This document shows, piece after piece, positions 23,346 through 30,636 of a DNA stretch of 30,636 bases. The notes beneath the pieces were generated by a model, which was given only the letters and a program-made list of their open reading frames with translations, was not told the DNA's origin and did not search any database. This stretch comes from CAYPIE01 sp964410665 (GTDB lineage Bacteria; Planctomycetota; Planctomycetia; Gemmatales; Gemmataceae). The stretch's first letter is position 1; every line of letters begins with the position of its first letter. Location of the stretch: contig CAYPIE010000070.1 of the NCBI GenBank assembly GCA_964410665.1, forward strand, positions 1 to 30,636. The letters run 5' to 3'. Both the position numbers and the translations under genes were made by a program.

Positions 23346-26315
23346 TTACTTGATTTCCACCTCCTGGCCATTCAAGCGGACGTCGCTGGGCATGATCGAG
23401 GAATCACCCGACGCCTCATAGCCAAACAGGATGCTACTTCCCGGACCGATCTCCCTGGTCCAAGCGACCGGAGCAATCACATAGCGGTCACCATCGCGTT
23501 CGAGGATGGTCGCATTCCAGATTGAGGTGATCTCGCCGGCGTAGGTAAACTCTAATCGCCAATCGACCAAAGCCTGTTCGATGGTGTTCACGATGGTAGT
23601 CGAAGCCGTGTAGCCGGTGCCCCAATCACTTTGGATGGTGCGACTCACCTGCACGGTAGGCGTATCATCATCCAGGATTGTGGCCACACCGATCCCATCG
23701 CCAATGATGGCCGTAGGAGTGGCTAGAACGACCTCGAAGGTCTCGTCGTTTTCCCGGCTGGTTTCGCTGATGATGGCGACCCGGATGATCTGCTGGGTCT
23801 GGCCGGCAGCGAAGATCAAAGTACCCGCCGTTGCAAGGTAATCCGCGTGGTTCGCAGAACCGTCCCGCGTCGAATAGTCGACCCGGAAACTCTCGCCTGG
23901 CTTCGGAGGACGGGACAGCGTCACGGTGAACAGGGCCTCTGCCGAATCCTCGACCACCTGTACATCGTTGATGGTCACCACTGGAAGTGTATCATCATCG
24001 ACAATCGTGCCGGTGGCGCGTGCTTCGCGGAGCTTGGCGTTGCTCACCTGGGCAAGTTGGACGGTGAATTGCTCATCGCTCTCTGTAGTGCTGTCGCCCA
24101 CGATGTCGACGAAAATGGTTTTCTCGGTTTCTCCAGGTGCGAACACCAGGGTGCCGCTGGTGGCCACGAAGTCAGAGACTGTCGCCGAGTCCGCTTGGGT
24201 CGCATACTCTACCCTCACAGGCGCGTCATGGCGCTGGTCGAGAGTGACCGAGAAAGCGAGCCGAGTAACCCCACCATCTCCCTCCACCATTGAGGCATCG
24301 GCGATCCGAATCGACGGTTCGGAATCCCCGGTGAAGGGCGCCAACAGGGTGTGGAATTCGCCCGGGGTCTGAGCAATCCCGCTGTGGAGCGGCGACAATC
24401 CGCTGCCCGACATGTCCCGTGTCGCCGACCACATCGACAACATGCCAATGTCGTTGGCCTCCGCCCAGGCCAATAGCTCCTGAGCATCCTCTTGATAGAA
24501 GCGTTCGCTCGGCAGGTCATTCTGTCCAATCATCGGAGTCACTCCGACCATGCGGTACAGCTGTGCCTCCGACTTCGGCATACCCGCGTTACGATACAAG
24601 ACCTCCAACTGGGACTTGATGCTTTCCCCCGCCTGGATGGCATAGCGACCCATTTGCCCCTCCGGATTCGGTGCGGTGGCGCTGCCGAAGTTCATGGCCA
24701 TGACATTGACCCCGGCGATGTCGACCCCAGCGTTCAAGGCCGATTCCAGCACATACACCCCATCGAGCGTCAAGCCGGTTGGCAGAACTGGTAGGGTGTA
24801 CCACACCTCAAGCGGTCGCCCTTGTTGGACGGCTATGTCTTGCAGATTCCGAATCGCCAGCGAGCGTCGATCAACCGACGCCCGGTCACCGAGCCACGCA
24901 CCTTCGATGTCAAAGTCGATGTAGGTCAACTGGTATGCATCGATGACAGACTGGTATGCCGCGGTAAGCTCATCCACGTCGGTAATGGCCACGGCAAGTT
25001 CGGTGTTGGCCGCACCGCCGAAGGAGAGCATAACGTCGCCACCCACGCCCCGAAGGGCTTGGATCTCGTCCTTGCGATAGCCTTCGGCCACGTCGTAGTA
25101 GCCACCCCAACTTGGCTGGTTAGTCGATGGATCGGCGACGACAAACGCCAACGTGAAGAACTTCACATTATACTCGCGTGCGGCGTCGACCAGGCTATAC
25201 CCGGAAGTCAGAGTCGCATCCACGTATGGGGCAAAGAACCGATCGGGCCAAACTCTGGCGTTCTGATCATCGCGGTCACGGACATTCACCTGGACCCGAC
25301 CGGTCGCCGTCAACTCACCATCGGACACTCGGTACTCGAACGCATCGGTGCCGACGAACCCCGCACGGGGTATATAGAGCACCCACCCTTCGGCAGTGAG
25401 CGACACCGAGCCGTGTTCGCCCTGTCCCGCGGCTAGTAGTTGTAGGACATCCCCATCGGGATCGAAATCGTTGGCAAGCACATCGATGGTGGTCGGGCTT
25501 TCGGCGAACAGATCCACTTGATCCGCGGCAGTGACGGGCGCATTGTTCTTGCCTGGTTCGACCGTGATGGAGACGAGCCCCGAGGCAGCCCCACCCCGGC
25601 CATCGCTAATCGAATAGAGGAAGGCATCGACGCCGATGTAGCCATCATCAGGAGTATAGGTGATCAAGCCATTCGCCTGGAAGGAGACCACACCATAGGC
25701 CGCATCCCCGACCGCGGTGACGGTCAATGGGTCACCGTCGGGATCGGAATCGTTGGCGAGTACGTTGAGCTGTAGGGTAGTTTGGAATACGGTCGTTGCT
25801 GCATCGTCCACAGCCAAGGGCATGGTATTGGGGTTACCGACGTCGTTGCCCTGGATGGTGATATTGGTGAGCCCCGTTGCACTGTCCAGGCGGTTTGGTT
25901 TACCCACAATTCCGAACGACACCGTGCCCGCCTCAGCAACCTGTCTGTTCCATTCGGCCGCGCTGATGGTGTAGCGATTCCCCTCTCGGGCGACGATTGT
26001 GGCGTTCCAAATCGAGGTGATCTCAAAGTCTGCATCGAATGCCACGGTCCAGTCATCCCAGGCCGTCCCACCAGAGTTGGTCAGCTGAAAAGCCCCGGTG
26101 AACCCACTACCCCAGTCGCTTACCACCTGATACTCAAGTGTGCCACGGATCGGCTGGGTTGTCTCTGGGCCGCCGTTTCCGACGGCTTGGTGCAATTGAA
26201 AAGTCGACCCGAGCATGGCGTCGGGCGGGGGTTCGATGCCAGCGGCGTCGAGAGTGATCCGGTTCTCCAGTGATTCCAAACGAAGCGCACGACCTAGCTT
26301 GTCAAGCATCGCCAT
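23346..26315 (-). CDS. Secreted multidomain GH18 (chitinase-type) protein with two CBM2 modules
   Basis: About 989 residues. N-terminal LGRALRLESLENRITLDA resembles the planctomycete LEPR-type export motif. Then a CBM2-like carbohydrate-binding module (~40-150, EITSIWNATIVAREGNRY), two cadherin/Big-type domains (~165-350, VLANDSDPDGDPLT and VLANDFDPDGDVLQ), and a GH18 domain (~360-670) with MLSFGG and the catalytic YIDFDIEG, where the final Glu is the acid. Two Calx-beta domains follow (~680-890), then a second CBM2 (~895-989, EITSIWNATILERDGDRY). It likely hydrolyses chitin or a related polysaccharide outside the cell. ATG at 26315 is preferred: AGGAGAGG lies ~10-13 nt upstream and the LEPR-like motif then sits at the N-terminus. 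The frame remains open to 26456. Confidence 0.85.
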   Translation of the reverse strand: MAMLDKLGRALRLESLENRITLDAAGIEPPPDAMLGSTFQLHQAVGNGGPETTQPIRGTLEYQVVSDWGSGFTGAFQLTNSGGTAWDDWTVAFDADFEITSIWNATIVAREGNRYTISAAEWNRQVAEAGTVSFGIVGKPNRLDSATGLTNITIQGNDVGNPNTMPLAVDDAATTVFQTTLQLNVLANDSDPDGDPLTVTAVGDAAYGVVSFQANGLITYTPDDGYIGVDAFLYSISDGRGGAASGLVSITVEPGKNNAPVTAADQVDLFAESPTTIDVLANDFDPDGDVLQLLAAGQGEHGSVSLTAEGWVLYIPRAGFVGTDAFEYRVSDGELTATGRVQVNVRDRDDQNARVWPDRFFAPYVDATLTSGYSLVDAAREYNVKFFTLAFVVADPSTNQPSWGGYYDVAEGYRKDEIQALRGVGGDVMLSFGGAANTELAVAITDVDELTAAYQSVIDAYQLTYIDFDIEGAWLGDRASVDRRSLAIRNLQDIAVQQGRPLEVWYTLPVLPTGLTLDGVYVLESALNAGVDIAGVNVMAMNFGSATAPNPEGQMGRYAIQAGESIKSQLEVLYRNAGMPKSEAQLYRMVGVTPMIGQNDLPSERFYQEDAQELLAWAEANDIGMLSMWSATRDMSGSGLSPLHSGIAQTPGEFHTLLAPFTGDSEPSIRIADASMVEGDGGVTRLAFSVTLDQRHDAPVRVEYATQADSATVSDFVATSGTLVFAPGETEKTIFVDIVGDSTTESDEQFTVQLAQVSNAKLREARATGTIVDDDTLPVVTINDVQVVEDSAEALFTVTLSRPPKPGESFRVDYSTRDGSANHADYLATAGTLIFAAGQTQQIIRVAIISETSRENDETFEVVLATPTAIIGDGIGVATILDDDTPTVQVSRTIQSDWGTGYTASTTIVNTIEQALVDWRLEFTYAGEITSIWNATILERDGDRYVIAPVAWTREIGPGSSILFGYEASGDSSIMPSDVRLNGQEVEIK

Positions 26316-26827
26316 CGGCTTGCATCCTCTCCTAGAAGTCCCCAGGTTACGAGCTACGGCCGTGTCCTTCCAGTCGGAGGGGTAGATGGTGAACACATCC
26401 CGTGGAGTGATAGGGGGCCGAACCGTGTTGATGAGTAAACGGTTAGACGGGAACAAATCGTTGAGGGGGTAATGGCCTTCCGTGTTGGGACCGAAGCTTG
26501 TGGATTCCGCGATGACTGCAAAAAACCAAAACGACGATCCAATTGCCGACTATAGCATGGTTTGCTGCACAGGCCGAACAAATTCAGTTTGAAAAAATGA
26601 AGTTCTGTCCCGACGAACATCCACCCAGATTATGGCTCAGGCTTGCAGAAACCTGCCAGACCGATGGCAACCAGGCTAGAAGGACGGAAGATTGGCCTAT
26701 GGCATGGAAAAGTCAACCGTTGTGAGAGTTTGCGTCGGTTTATCCATGCAAGAGAGGCAAAAGGTTCGCAAAGTGGTTCAACAAATACGTTCCCATCGCG
26801 TCAGTTCTAGATGGAGGTTCTGATGAC
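26316..26827. other. Gap between GH18 gene and methyltransferase
   Basis: About 510 nt. The first 140 nt are an open extension of the GH18 frame and may be its leader. An 8-codon minus-strand mini-ORF (26302-26325) starts right after AGGAGAGG and overlaps the GH18 start. No other gene is supported. TATAGT (complement of 26550-26556 region) could be a -10 element but lacks a good -35. Confidence 0.35.
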
Positions 26828-27601
26828 TTATTGACTGCCACCGAGGCGCTTGACGCGATGGTATGCTTTGCGACACAACTTGGCAAACAGATCGCTCGTC
26901 GTCGTACGGTGAACGATTTCGTAGGTCTTTTTGCTGCTGGGAGTTTTTCGAGCAACCGCCCAATCATCGTCTTCAAGAAGCATAAACGAGCCATAACTCG
27001 GGTGTTGTTTGACCAGCAATTCAAACACATCGCGGATGTGTGGGGTTTCGAGTTCTGCTTGGGAAAGCCTACGGTAAGCGATGCCATCGGTGGCTTCCGG
27101 TGGCGCATCCGGGCTTGCATAGGTCCAATGATAGTCGTCGAAGATCAGCCAACCGTCCTGTTGAAGCAGCTTGTCGACCAAGAAGAACGCTCCGCCATCG
27201 ATCGTCCAGTTCTTCGGACCATCGATAATACAAAGATTATAGATCTCTTGGCATTGATCATCGACCGTATTTCGCACAATCTCATCATGCAAGAACCAAG
27301 AGTAACCCGTTTGCATACGAACCACCTGAGCAAAGTTGGCAAGTCCCGTTTGCTCCAGCTGTTGCTCCGCAGAAGGACGGACTGTATCGCGTGTCTCAAT
27401 CAGGTCCACCGCCGTCACACACCCCTCACCCAGCTCTTGGAGTGCTGCAGCAATGTAACAAGTCGAAGTCCCATGCCCGATTCCGAGTTCCAGCACCCTG
27501 GTCAGCTTGTGCTCGAGAATAAGGTCATAGAGAAAGTGAGCGTTCTTCTTGCGAATGAACGGAACTTCGCGCACCAAAGCGTGGATGTCGTGGAATTTCA
27601 C
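26828..27601 (-). CDS. Class I SAM-dependent methyltransferase (Methyltransf_24 type)
   Basis: A 257-residue protein with a Rossmann methyltransferase core. LTRVLELGIGHGTST (around residue 34) is the SAM-binding motif I, VTAVDLIET is motif II, and YNLCIIDGPKNWTIDGGAFF followed by DGWLIFDDYHW corresponds to the later strands with the acidic IDG. This is like the methyltransferases that often modify sugars or small molecules in gene clusters; the substrate is not predictable. GTG at 27601 is supported by AGGAG (27608-27612) at 6 nt. The C-terminal ~50 residues are basic (KLCRKAYHRVKRLGG). No sugar or secondary-metabolite cluster surrounds it. Confidence 0.85.
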   Translation of the reverse strand: MKFHDIHALVREVPFIRKKNAHFLYDLILEHKLTRVLELGIGHGTSTCYIAAALQELGEGCVTAVDLIETRDTVRPSAEQQLEQTGLANFAQVVRMQTGYSWFLHDEIVRNTVDDQCQEIYNLCIIDGPKNWTIDGGAFFLVDKLLQQDGWLIFDDYHWTYASPDAPPEATDGIAYRRLSQAELETPHIRDVFELLVKQHPSYGSFMLLEDDDWAVARKTPSSKKTYEIVHRTTTSDLFAKLCRKAYHRVKRLGGSQ

Positions 27602-27974
27602 TTAGATCTCCTATGAATCGGTGAATCCACATCGCACAATTTGAATTCGCGCAGTAGAGAAGAGTTTCCCAAGCAACTGCCCAGTTTGGCGTTTTGGGGC
27701 TCGAAGCACCCAAGTCCAGCTCTCCAGGACATACTGTGCGGAGTGGGAGTTGGATGGCACCGAACGGTTTGCCTGTCGTCGCAACTCGCTCTCCTCCCCA
27801 TCACCAAACTCCGAGCTAAGCATCGCGGCCTCGCAAGCATACACCGGCTTCTACTGTATTGAAGTTTTTCGGGGGATCAAGGCACCCGAGTTCGTCACAG
27901 TCTGCATGTTGGGTAGAGCGTGCACTTCCGACACCCACATGCTAAACGCCCGTTCTCGGCAGTAGCGGAGCTCC
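27602..27974. other. Gap between methyltransferase and CHAT remnant
   Basis: About 370 nt. Short overlapping frames occur on both strands with no recognisable product. I see no promoter or terminator that I can support. Confidence 0.35.
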
Positions 27975-28736
27975 TCAGCCTCCCAATCCCGATAGGATAA
28001 ACGCTGCCCATTTCTTGGGATGAGCCTTGTTGCCAAGTGTGGGCCGGACTTCTTCGGTGCCAACGGATGGGACTCTGTTGAAGCCCGCCCTAACACCCTT
28101 GGCGAGCGTGGAAATGCGCTCTGGATGGTGGTAGAGCTCCAGCTGGGCATGCCGTAATGCCTCGATGGGGGATAGCTGCCGATCCCATAGGTTGCGGTAG
28201 AACGCGGCCATCAACGCCGCGGTCGACTGATCTGGCACTTTCCACAGGCTCGCAATCACATTGTGGCAACCGGCAACGTGGAAAGCTCGTTGGAGTCCGA
28301 AGACCCCCTCGCCAGCCGCAACGTCACCCAGCCCCGTCTCGCAGGCCGAGAGCACTGCCAGCTGAAGTCCTGAGAGATCCAGATCGATCAGGGCTTCTCC
28401 GGTCACGATACCACGACCCGGTGTCCCTGAGCGGTTGGCTCCGGCGAACACCAATCCGCTCATTACCAGCGGGTTTCGGGCCCCTGCCCCAATCCGTTCC
28501 CTTCCACTGTCCCGTTTAAACAGCTGTGGATCGAGCTGGAGATTCGAGCGGAACTGGTCAACGGCGAAGAATCCGTCTCGGCCATTCCCAACGGATCGAT
28601 CATGCTTTGACGTCGAAGTGCTTGGACTTGGTCACTCACACTCAGCGATATCCTGTGACGGCACCGAGGCTAAGGCCAGAATCGCAGGGACGATCTCCGG
28701 CGGGGCCTGCTTGAGCAGGTCATCGTTTCCAGGCAT
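27975..28736 (-). pseudogene. Decayed CHAT-domain gene downstream of the sigma factor
   Basis: ATG at 28736 follows AGGAG by ~7 nt and opens a frame of 34 residues (MPGNDDLLKQAPPEIVPAIL and onward). It ends at an in-frame TGA (28632-28634). The same frame then reads on for ~218 codons without a stop. This second part is the C-terminal half of a CHAT (caspase-like) domain: GFFAVDQFRSNLQLDPQLFKR, RNPLVMSGLVFAGANR, then LAVLSACETGLGDVAAGEGV with the catalytic Cys intact, and LWKVPDQST. The catalytic His motif, normally THGFF, reads GRDGFF. The N-terminal CHAT half and any TPRs are absent, so a large internal deletion plus the stop is the simplest reading. A restart at 28463 could make a 162-residue fragment. 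Confidence 0.75.
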
Positions 28737-28768
28737 CGAACACTCCTGGTTGAGGCATGCTCTCGGCA

Positions 28769-29356
28769 TCAACTGTCCTCGAGACCTAATTCGCCCGCGA
28801 TTTTGTCCAGCGAACGCGTGAGCCTTTTGCGAACCGCGTCGGCTTGTTTGTTCAGCTTCTGACCAATCTCTACCCAGTCGAGGCCCTGACGGCGTAGATC
28901 GAAGATGGCTTTTTCCTCCGGGCTCAGACGGCTTCGCACTTCGGCCAGAAGGTTGTTCAGGCTTACGACACTACTGGGAGTGGGCTTGGACTCGGCGACG
29001 CGTGCAAGGCCCTCATCTCCCCCAAGCTCCAACCGAGCCACATCGCGTTTACTCGCCCGGGCCGCGCGGGCATGACTGATGACCTTGTATTGGGCCATGC
29101 GAACCAGCAAGCCCATCAACTGAGCCGGGCTTTCCAGTGCCAGCTGATCTGCCATCAAGCGCAGGAAGAAGTGGCCATAAACCGACTGGCAGATATCCAT
29201 ACTATCGATTGTACATCGTAGCCGTTGATCGCCTAGCTGTACCCGAACCATCCGAGCCAGTTGAGGCCCATAGTCATCGAAAAAAGCCTGGGCCGCTTGC
29301 GAGTCCCCGGCTTTGAGTCGTGAGAGATAGGAGGCAAAGGACGAGACTTCGGCCAT
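28769..29356 (-). CDS. ECF-type RNA polymerase sigma factor
   Basis: A 195-residue sigma-70 family protein of the extracytoplasmic-function size. Region 2 is at ~25-95 (DDYGPQLARMVRVQLG, ICQSVYGHFFLRL, AQLMGLLVRMAQYKV) and region 4 at ~140-190 (SPEEKAIFDLRRQGLDWVEI, then the helix-turn-helix LNKQADAVRKRLTRSLDKIA). The pattern with SMDICQSVYGHFF is common in planctomycete ECF factors that sit next to Ser/Thr kinases or other signalling genes. AGGAG lies 7 nt before ATG 29356. It precedes the CHAT pseudogene by 33 nt, probably in one transcript, so its former signalling partner appears lost. Confidence 0.9.
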   Translation of the reverse strand: MAEVSSFASYLSRLKAGDSQAAQAFFDDYGPQLARMVRVQLGDQRLRCTIDSMDICQSVYGHFFLRLMADQLALESPAQLMGLLVRMAQYKVISHARAARASKRDVARLELGGDEGLARVAESKPTPSSVVSLNNLLAEVRSRLSPEEKAIFDLRRQGLDWVEIGQKLNKQADAVRKRLTRSLDKIAGELGLEDS

Positions 29357-29791
29357 GCAAAAGCTCCTAGGAACCCAGGAACAGAGGCAGACACATATTG
29401 ATAAGTATCTTACGGACAGGATCTTCTCGAAGCAAGTTTACTGGAAACTTCTCGTCAGTTTTCGACATTGGATGTCCGGTTGAGCGACAGTTTGCGTTCG
29501 AGTCCCTTGACCAGGGAGGCAACTCGTCCCTTGGTTTCCACAGGAGCAAGCCGATGCCTGCATCCAACCCAGCCCAACGAACGCATCGCTTGACCGTGTG
29601 CGAAAAGGGGTGATTGGGGCGCAGCACCTACAAGGCTCGAGAGATGTATCGGCGTTTGCGCCATAGGCTCCAGAAGCCCCATCCTCGGGATGCACAACAC
29701 GCAGACCACACGTCCAAGTTGAAGCAGCTCAGTGAGAACGGTCGGGCCTGAACCGTCATCGAGCAGTCAAGATGGACGGCAAGCCAACGAA
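29357..29791. other. Region upstream of the sigma factor
   Basis: About 430 nt with short overlapping frames on both strands (29367-29709) and no recognisable gene. It should contain the sigma factor promoter, which I could not identify. Confidence 0.35.
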
Positions 29792-29824
29792 AACAGCCAC
29801 TTGCGTGCTCGGCAAGTGGCTGTT
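29792..29824 (-). terminator. Terminator-like hairpin after a tRNA/tmRNA 3' end
   Basis: AACAGCCACTTGC and GCAAGTGGCTGTT form a perfect 13-bp stem with a 7-nt loop (29792-29824). On the minus strand the stem runs into TTTTCG, a weak U-run. It lies just downstream of the RNA 3' end at 29831, as expected for the terminator of that RNA gene. Confidence 0.65.
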
Positions 29825-29829
29825 GGCGA

Positions 29830-29876
29830 TGGAGGCGGCGGGAATCGAACCCGCGTATTCGTCACCCGAACGCATT
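29830..29876 (-). pseudogene. 3' end of a tRNA or tmRNA gene (isolated fragment)
   Basis: On the minus strand a T-arm GCGGG-TTCGATT-CCCGC is followed by the acceptor strand CGCCTCC and discriminator A; CCA is not encoded. Before the T-arm, GTTCG-GGTGA-CGAAT can form a 5-bp hairpin, like the long variable arm of tRNA-Ser/Leu. A matching 5' acceptor (GGAGGCG or similar) is not found within the expected ~90 nt to the right, and no anticodon arm can be built. It is therefore a 3' fragment, or the 3' end of a tmRNA whose 5' part lies outside the window. Such fragments typically mark one end of an integrated element. Confidence 0.6.
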
Positions 29877-30110
29877 AATGGCAAACGACTTACGAAAACG
29901 CCTTTTTCAAAGTCAGTACATGTGGAGCATCCTGGCGACTCTTCCTGTCGCAGCTTGACCGCCGATGACCAACCTCCCCCAACACTTAACGCGAGTGTTC
30001 AGTATCTAGCCGAGGCTTGGCCGCGGCTTCAGCCGCACATTCGTGAGGCCATTCTAACCCTTGTCGATGCATCGCTCTCCAACGTGGATGACGAAGGGAG
30101 GGCGTTATGA
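29830..30110 (+). CDS. Small hypothetical protein reading out of the RNA-gene fragment
   Basis: From ATG 29830 the frame gives 93 residues. The first ten, MEAAGIEPAY, are simply the antisense translation of the RNA 3' end. The C-terminal part, YLAEAWPRLQPHIREAILTLVD, looks like a genuine helical protein, so the real start may lie further right (GTG or TTG codons near 29920-29960). The stop overlaps the next ATG in ATGA, suggesting translational coupling. Function is unknown; it may belong to a mobile element. Confidence 0.4.
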
Positions 30111-30619
30111 GTCGAGTTCCAGAAAATGCCCGCGAGCCCCTTCGTCGGATGTCGGAGCTGCTTCATCGCATCCCGCCTGGGCGACGACCGGCAGTGATGC
30201 GAAGCGTCACGCTGTTTCGCCCGGTCGGCACGCTCGATCAGGAATTCGCCATTGGCGAGCTGAGGGCAGCATTTGCCGAGGCGTGGGAGGTCGCCACGTG
30301 CGGTCCTATTCCGATCGAACCTGTTCGCCGTGTCGTTGGATCATCGCGGGCAACAGATTCCCTCGTTGATTTTTCTCAGTTCATGATGCTGGGCGACCGG
30401 GACGCTGTTGAGTCAGAGCTTGCTTCGCTCATTGGCACGCTTTCACGACTTACCAATGGCGACGGCGCGGGACGCAAGTGCGATCCCGAACGGCCTCTCG
30501 ACGATGCACAGCTGCAGGCGGAATACGAAAGGCGTTTCAGAGAGCAAATCAGCCGCCGGTCGTGCCCAGGGTGCGGTGAGACGTGGCCTGCTCCCCAAAT
30601 CCTGATCCATGTGTTATGA
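30107..30619 (+). CDS. Hypothetical protein with C-terminal CxxC
   Basis: A 170-residue soluble protein beginning MSRVPENAREPLRRMSELLH. It is Arg-rich, with predicted helices and a C-terminal SCPGCGETW that could bind a metal as half of a zinc ribbon. I do not recognise a family. The ATG overlaps the upstream stop codon by 4 nt, so the two genes are likely coupled. It lies beside the tRNA/tmRNA fragment and may be cargo of an integrated element that continues beyond the window. Confidence 0.5.
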   Translation: MSRVPENAREPLRRMSELLHRIPPGRRPAVMRSVTLFRPVGTLDQEFAIGELRAAFAEAWEVATCGPIPIEPVRRVVGSSRATDSLVDFSQFMMLGDRDAVESELASLIGTLSRLTNGDGAGRKCDPERPLDDAQLQAEYERRFREQISRRSCPGCGETWPAPQILIHVL

Positions 30620-30636
30620 GAGTCTAGCCGCCCGAA

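Noticed and set aside
26831..27616. 261-codon plus-strand frame
   Set aside because: Antisense to the methyltransferase, which has clear SAM-binding motifs and a good ribosome binding site.
1..30636. CRISPR array or insertion sequence
   Set aside because: No regularly spaced repeats and no transposase or flanking inverted repeats were seen; only two short 14-nt tandem duplications.

Overview
The window looks like chromosome of a planctomycete, probably of the Gemmata/Pirellula breadth. Three things point there: an rRNA operon that starts with tRNA genes and 23S without a 16S gene; protein architectures typical of the phylum (kinase-type TPR protein, caspase-like and CHAT proteins, ECF sigma factor, Uma2, DUF1573-like and cytochrome c554-like proteins); and moderate GC. 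The genus cannot be fixed from this window.

Layout. 1-1331 (minus strand): a near-consensus promoter, a structured leader, tRNA-Ile(GAU), tRNA-Ala(UGC), a spacer and the first ~150 nt of 23S rRNA. 1496-3922 (plus): 2-methylisocitrate lyase and a citrate/2-methylcitrate synthase. 3973-7065 (minus): a DUF2203 gene, then a c-di-GMP-I (GEMM) riboswitch with a strong intrinsic terminator, then a membrane-anchored TPR protein that looks like a planctomycete Ser/Thr kinase without its kinase domain. 7227-9095 (minus): a NagB-deacetylase fusion, divergent from a ThiS-ThiG fusion and an Uma2 gene (9207-10804). 10811-12499 (minus): ilvD. 12781-12972 (plus): a lone Flp pilin. 13066-16119 (minus): an overlapping operon of a caspase-like pseudoprotease, purE and purK. 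16243-19561 (plus): a DUF1573-like anchored protein and a tetrahaem cytochrome with a degenerate phosphoesterase domain. 20213-20809 (plus): an RDD membrane protein. 20857-22689 (minus): a large polytopic membrane protein. 23346-26315 (minus): a secreted multidomain GH18 protein. 26828-27601 (minus): a class I methyltransferase. 27975-29356 (minus): an ECF sigma factor followed by a decayed CHAT gene. 29792-30636: the isolated 3' end of a tRNA or tmRNA with its terminator, then two overlapping plus-strand ORFs that may be the edge of an integrated element.

How the parts relate. Most of the window is housekeeping metabolism: propionate, thiamine thiazole, branched-chain amino acids, purines and amino sugars. 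Mixed in are planctomycete-specific signalling and surface genes. The most interesting points are the c-di-GMP riboswitch over a kinase-less kinase homologue, the pseudo-caspase translationally coupled to purEK, the 23S operon with its own promoter, and the tRNA/tmRNA 3' remnant near the right edge.
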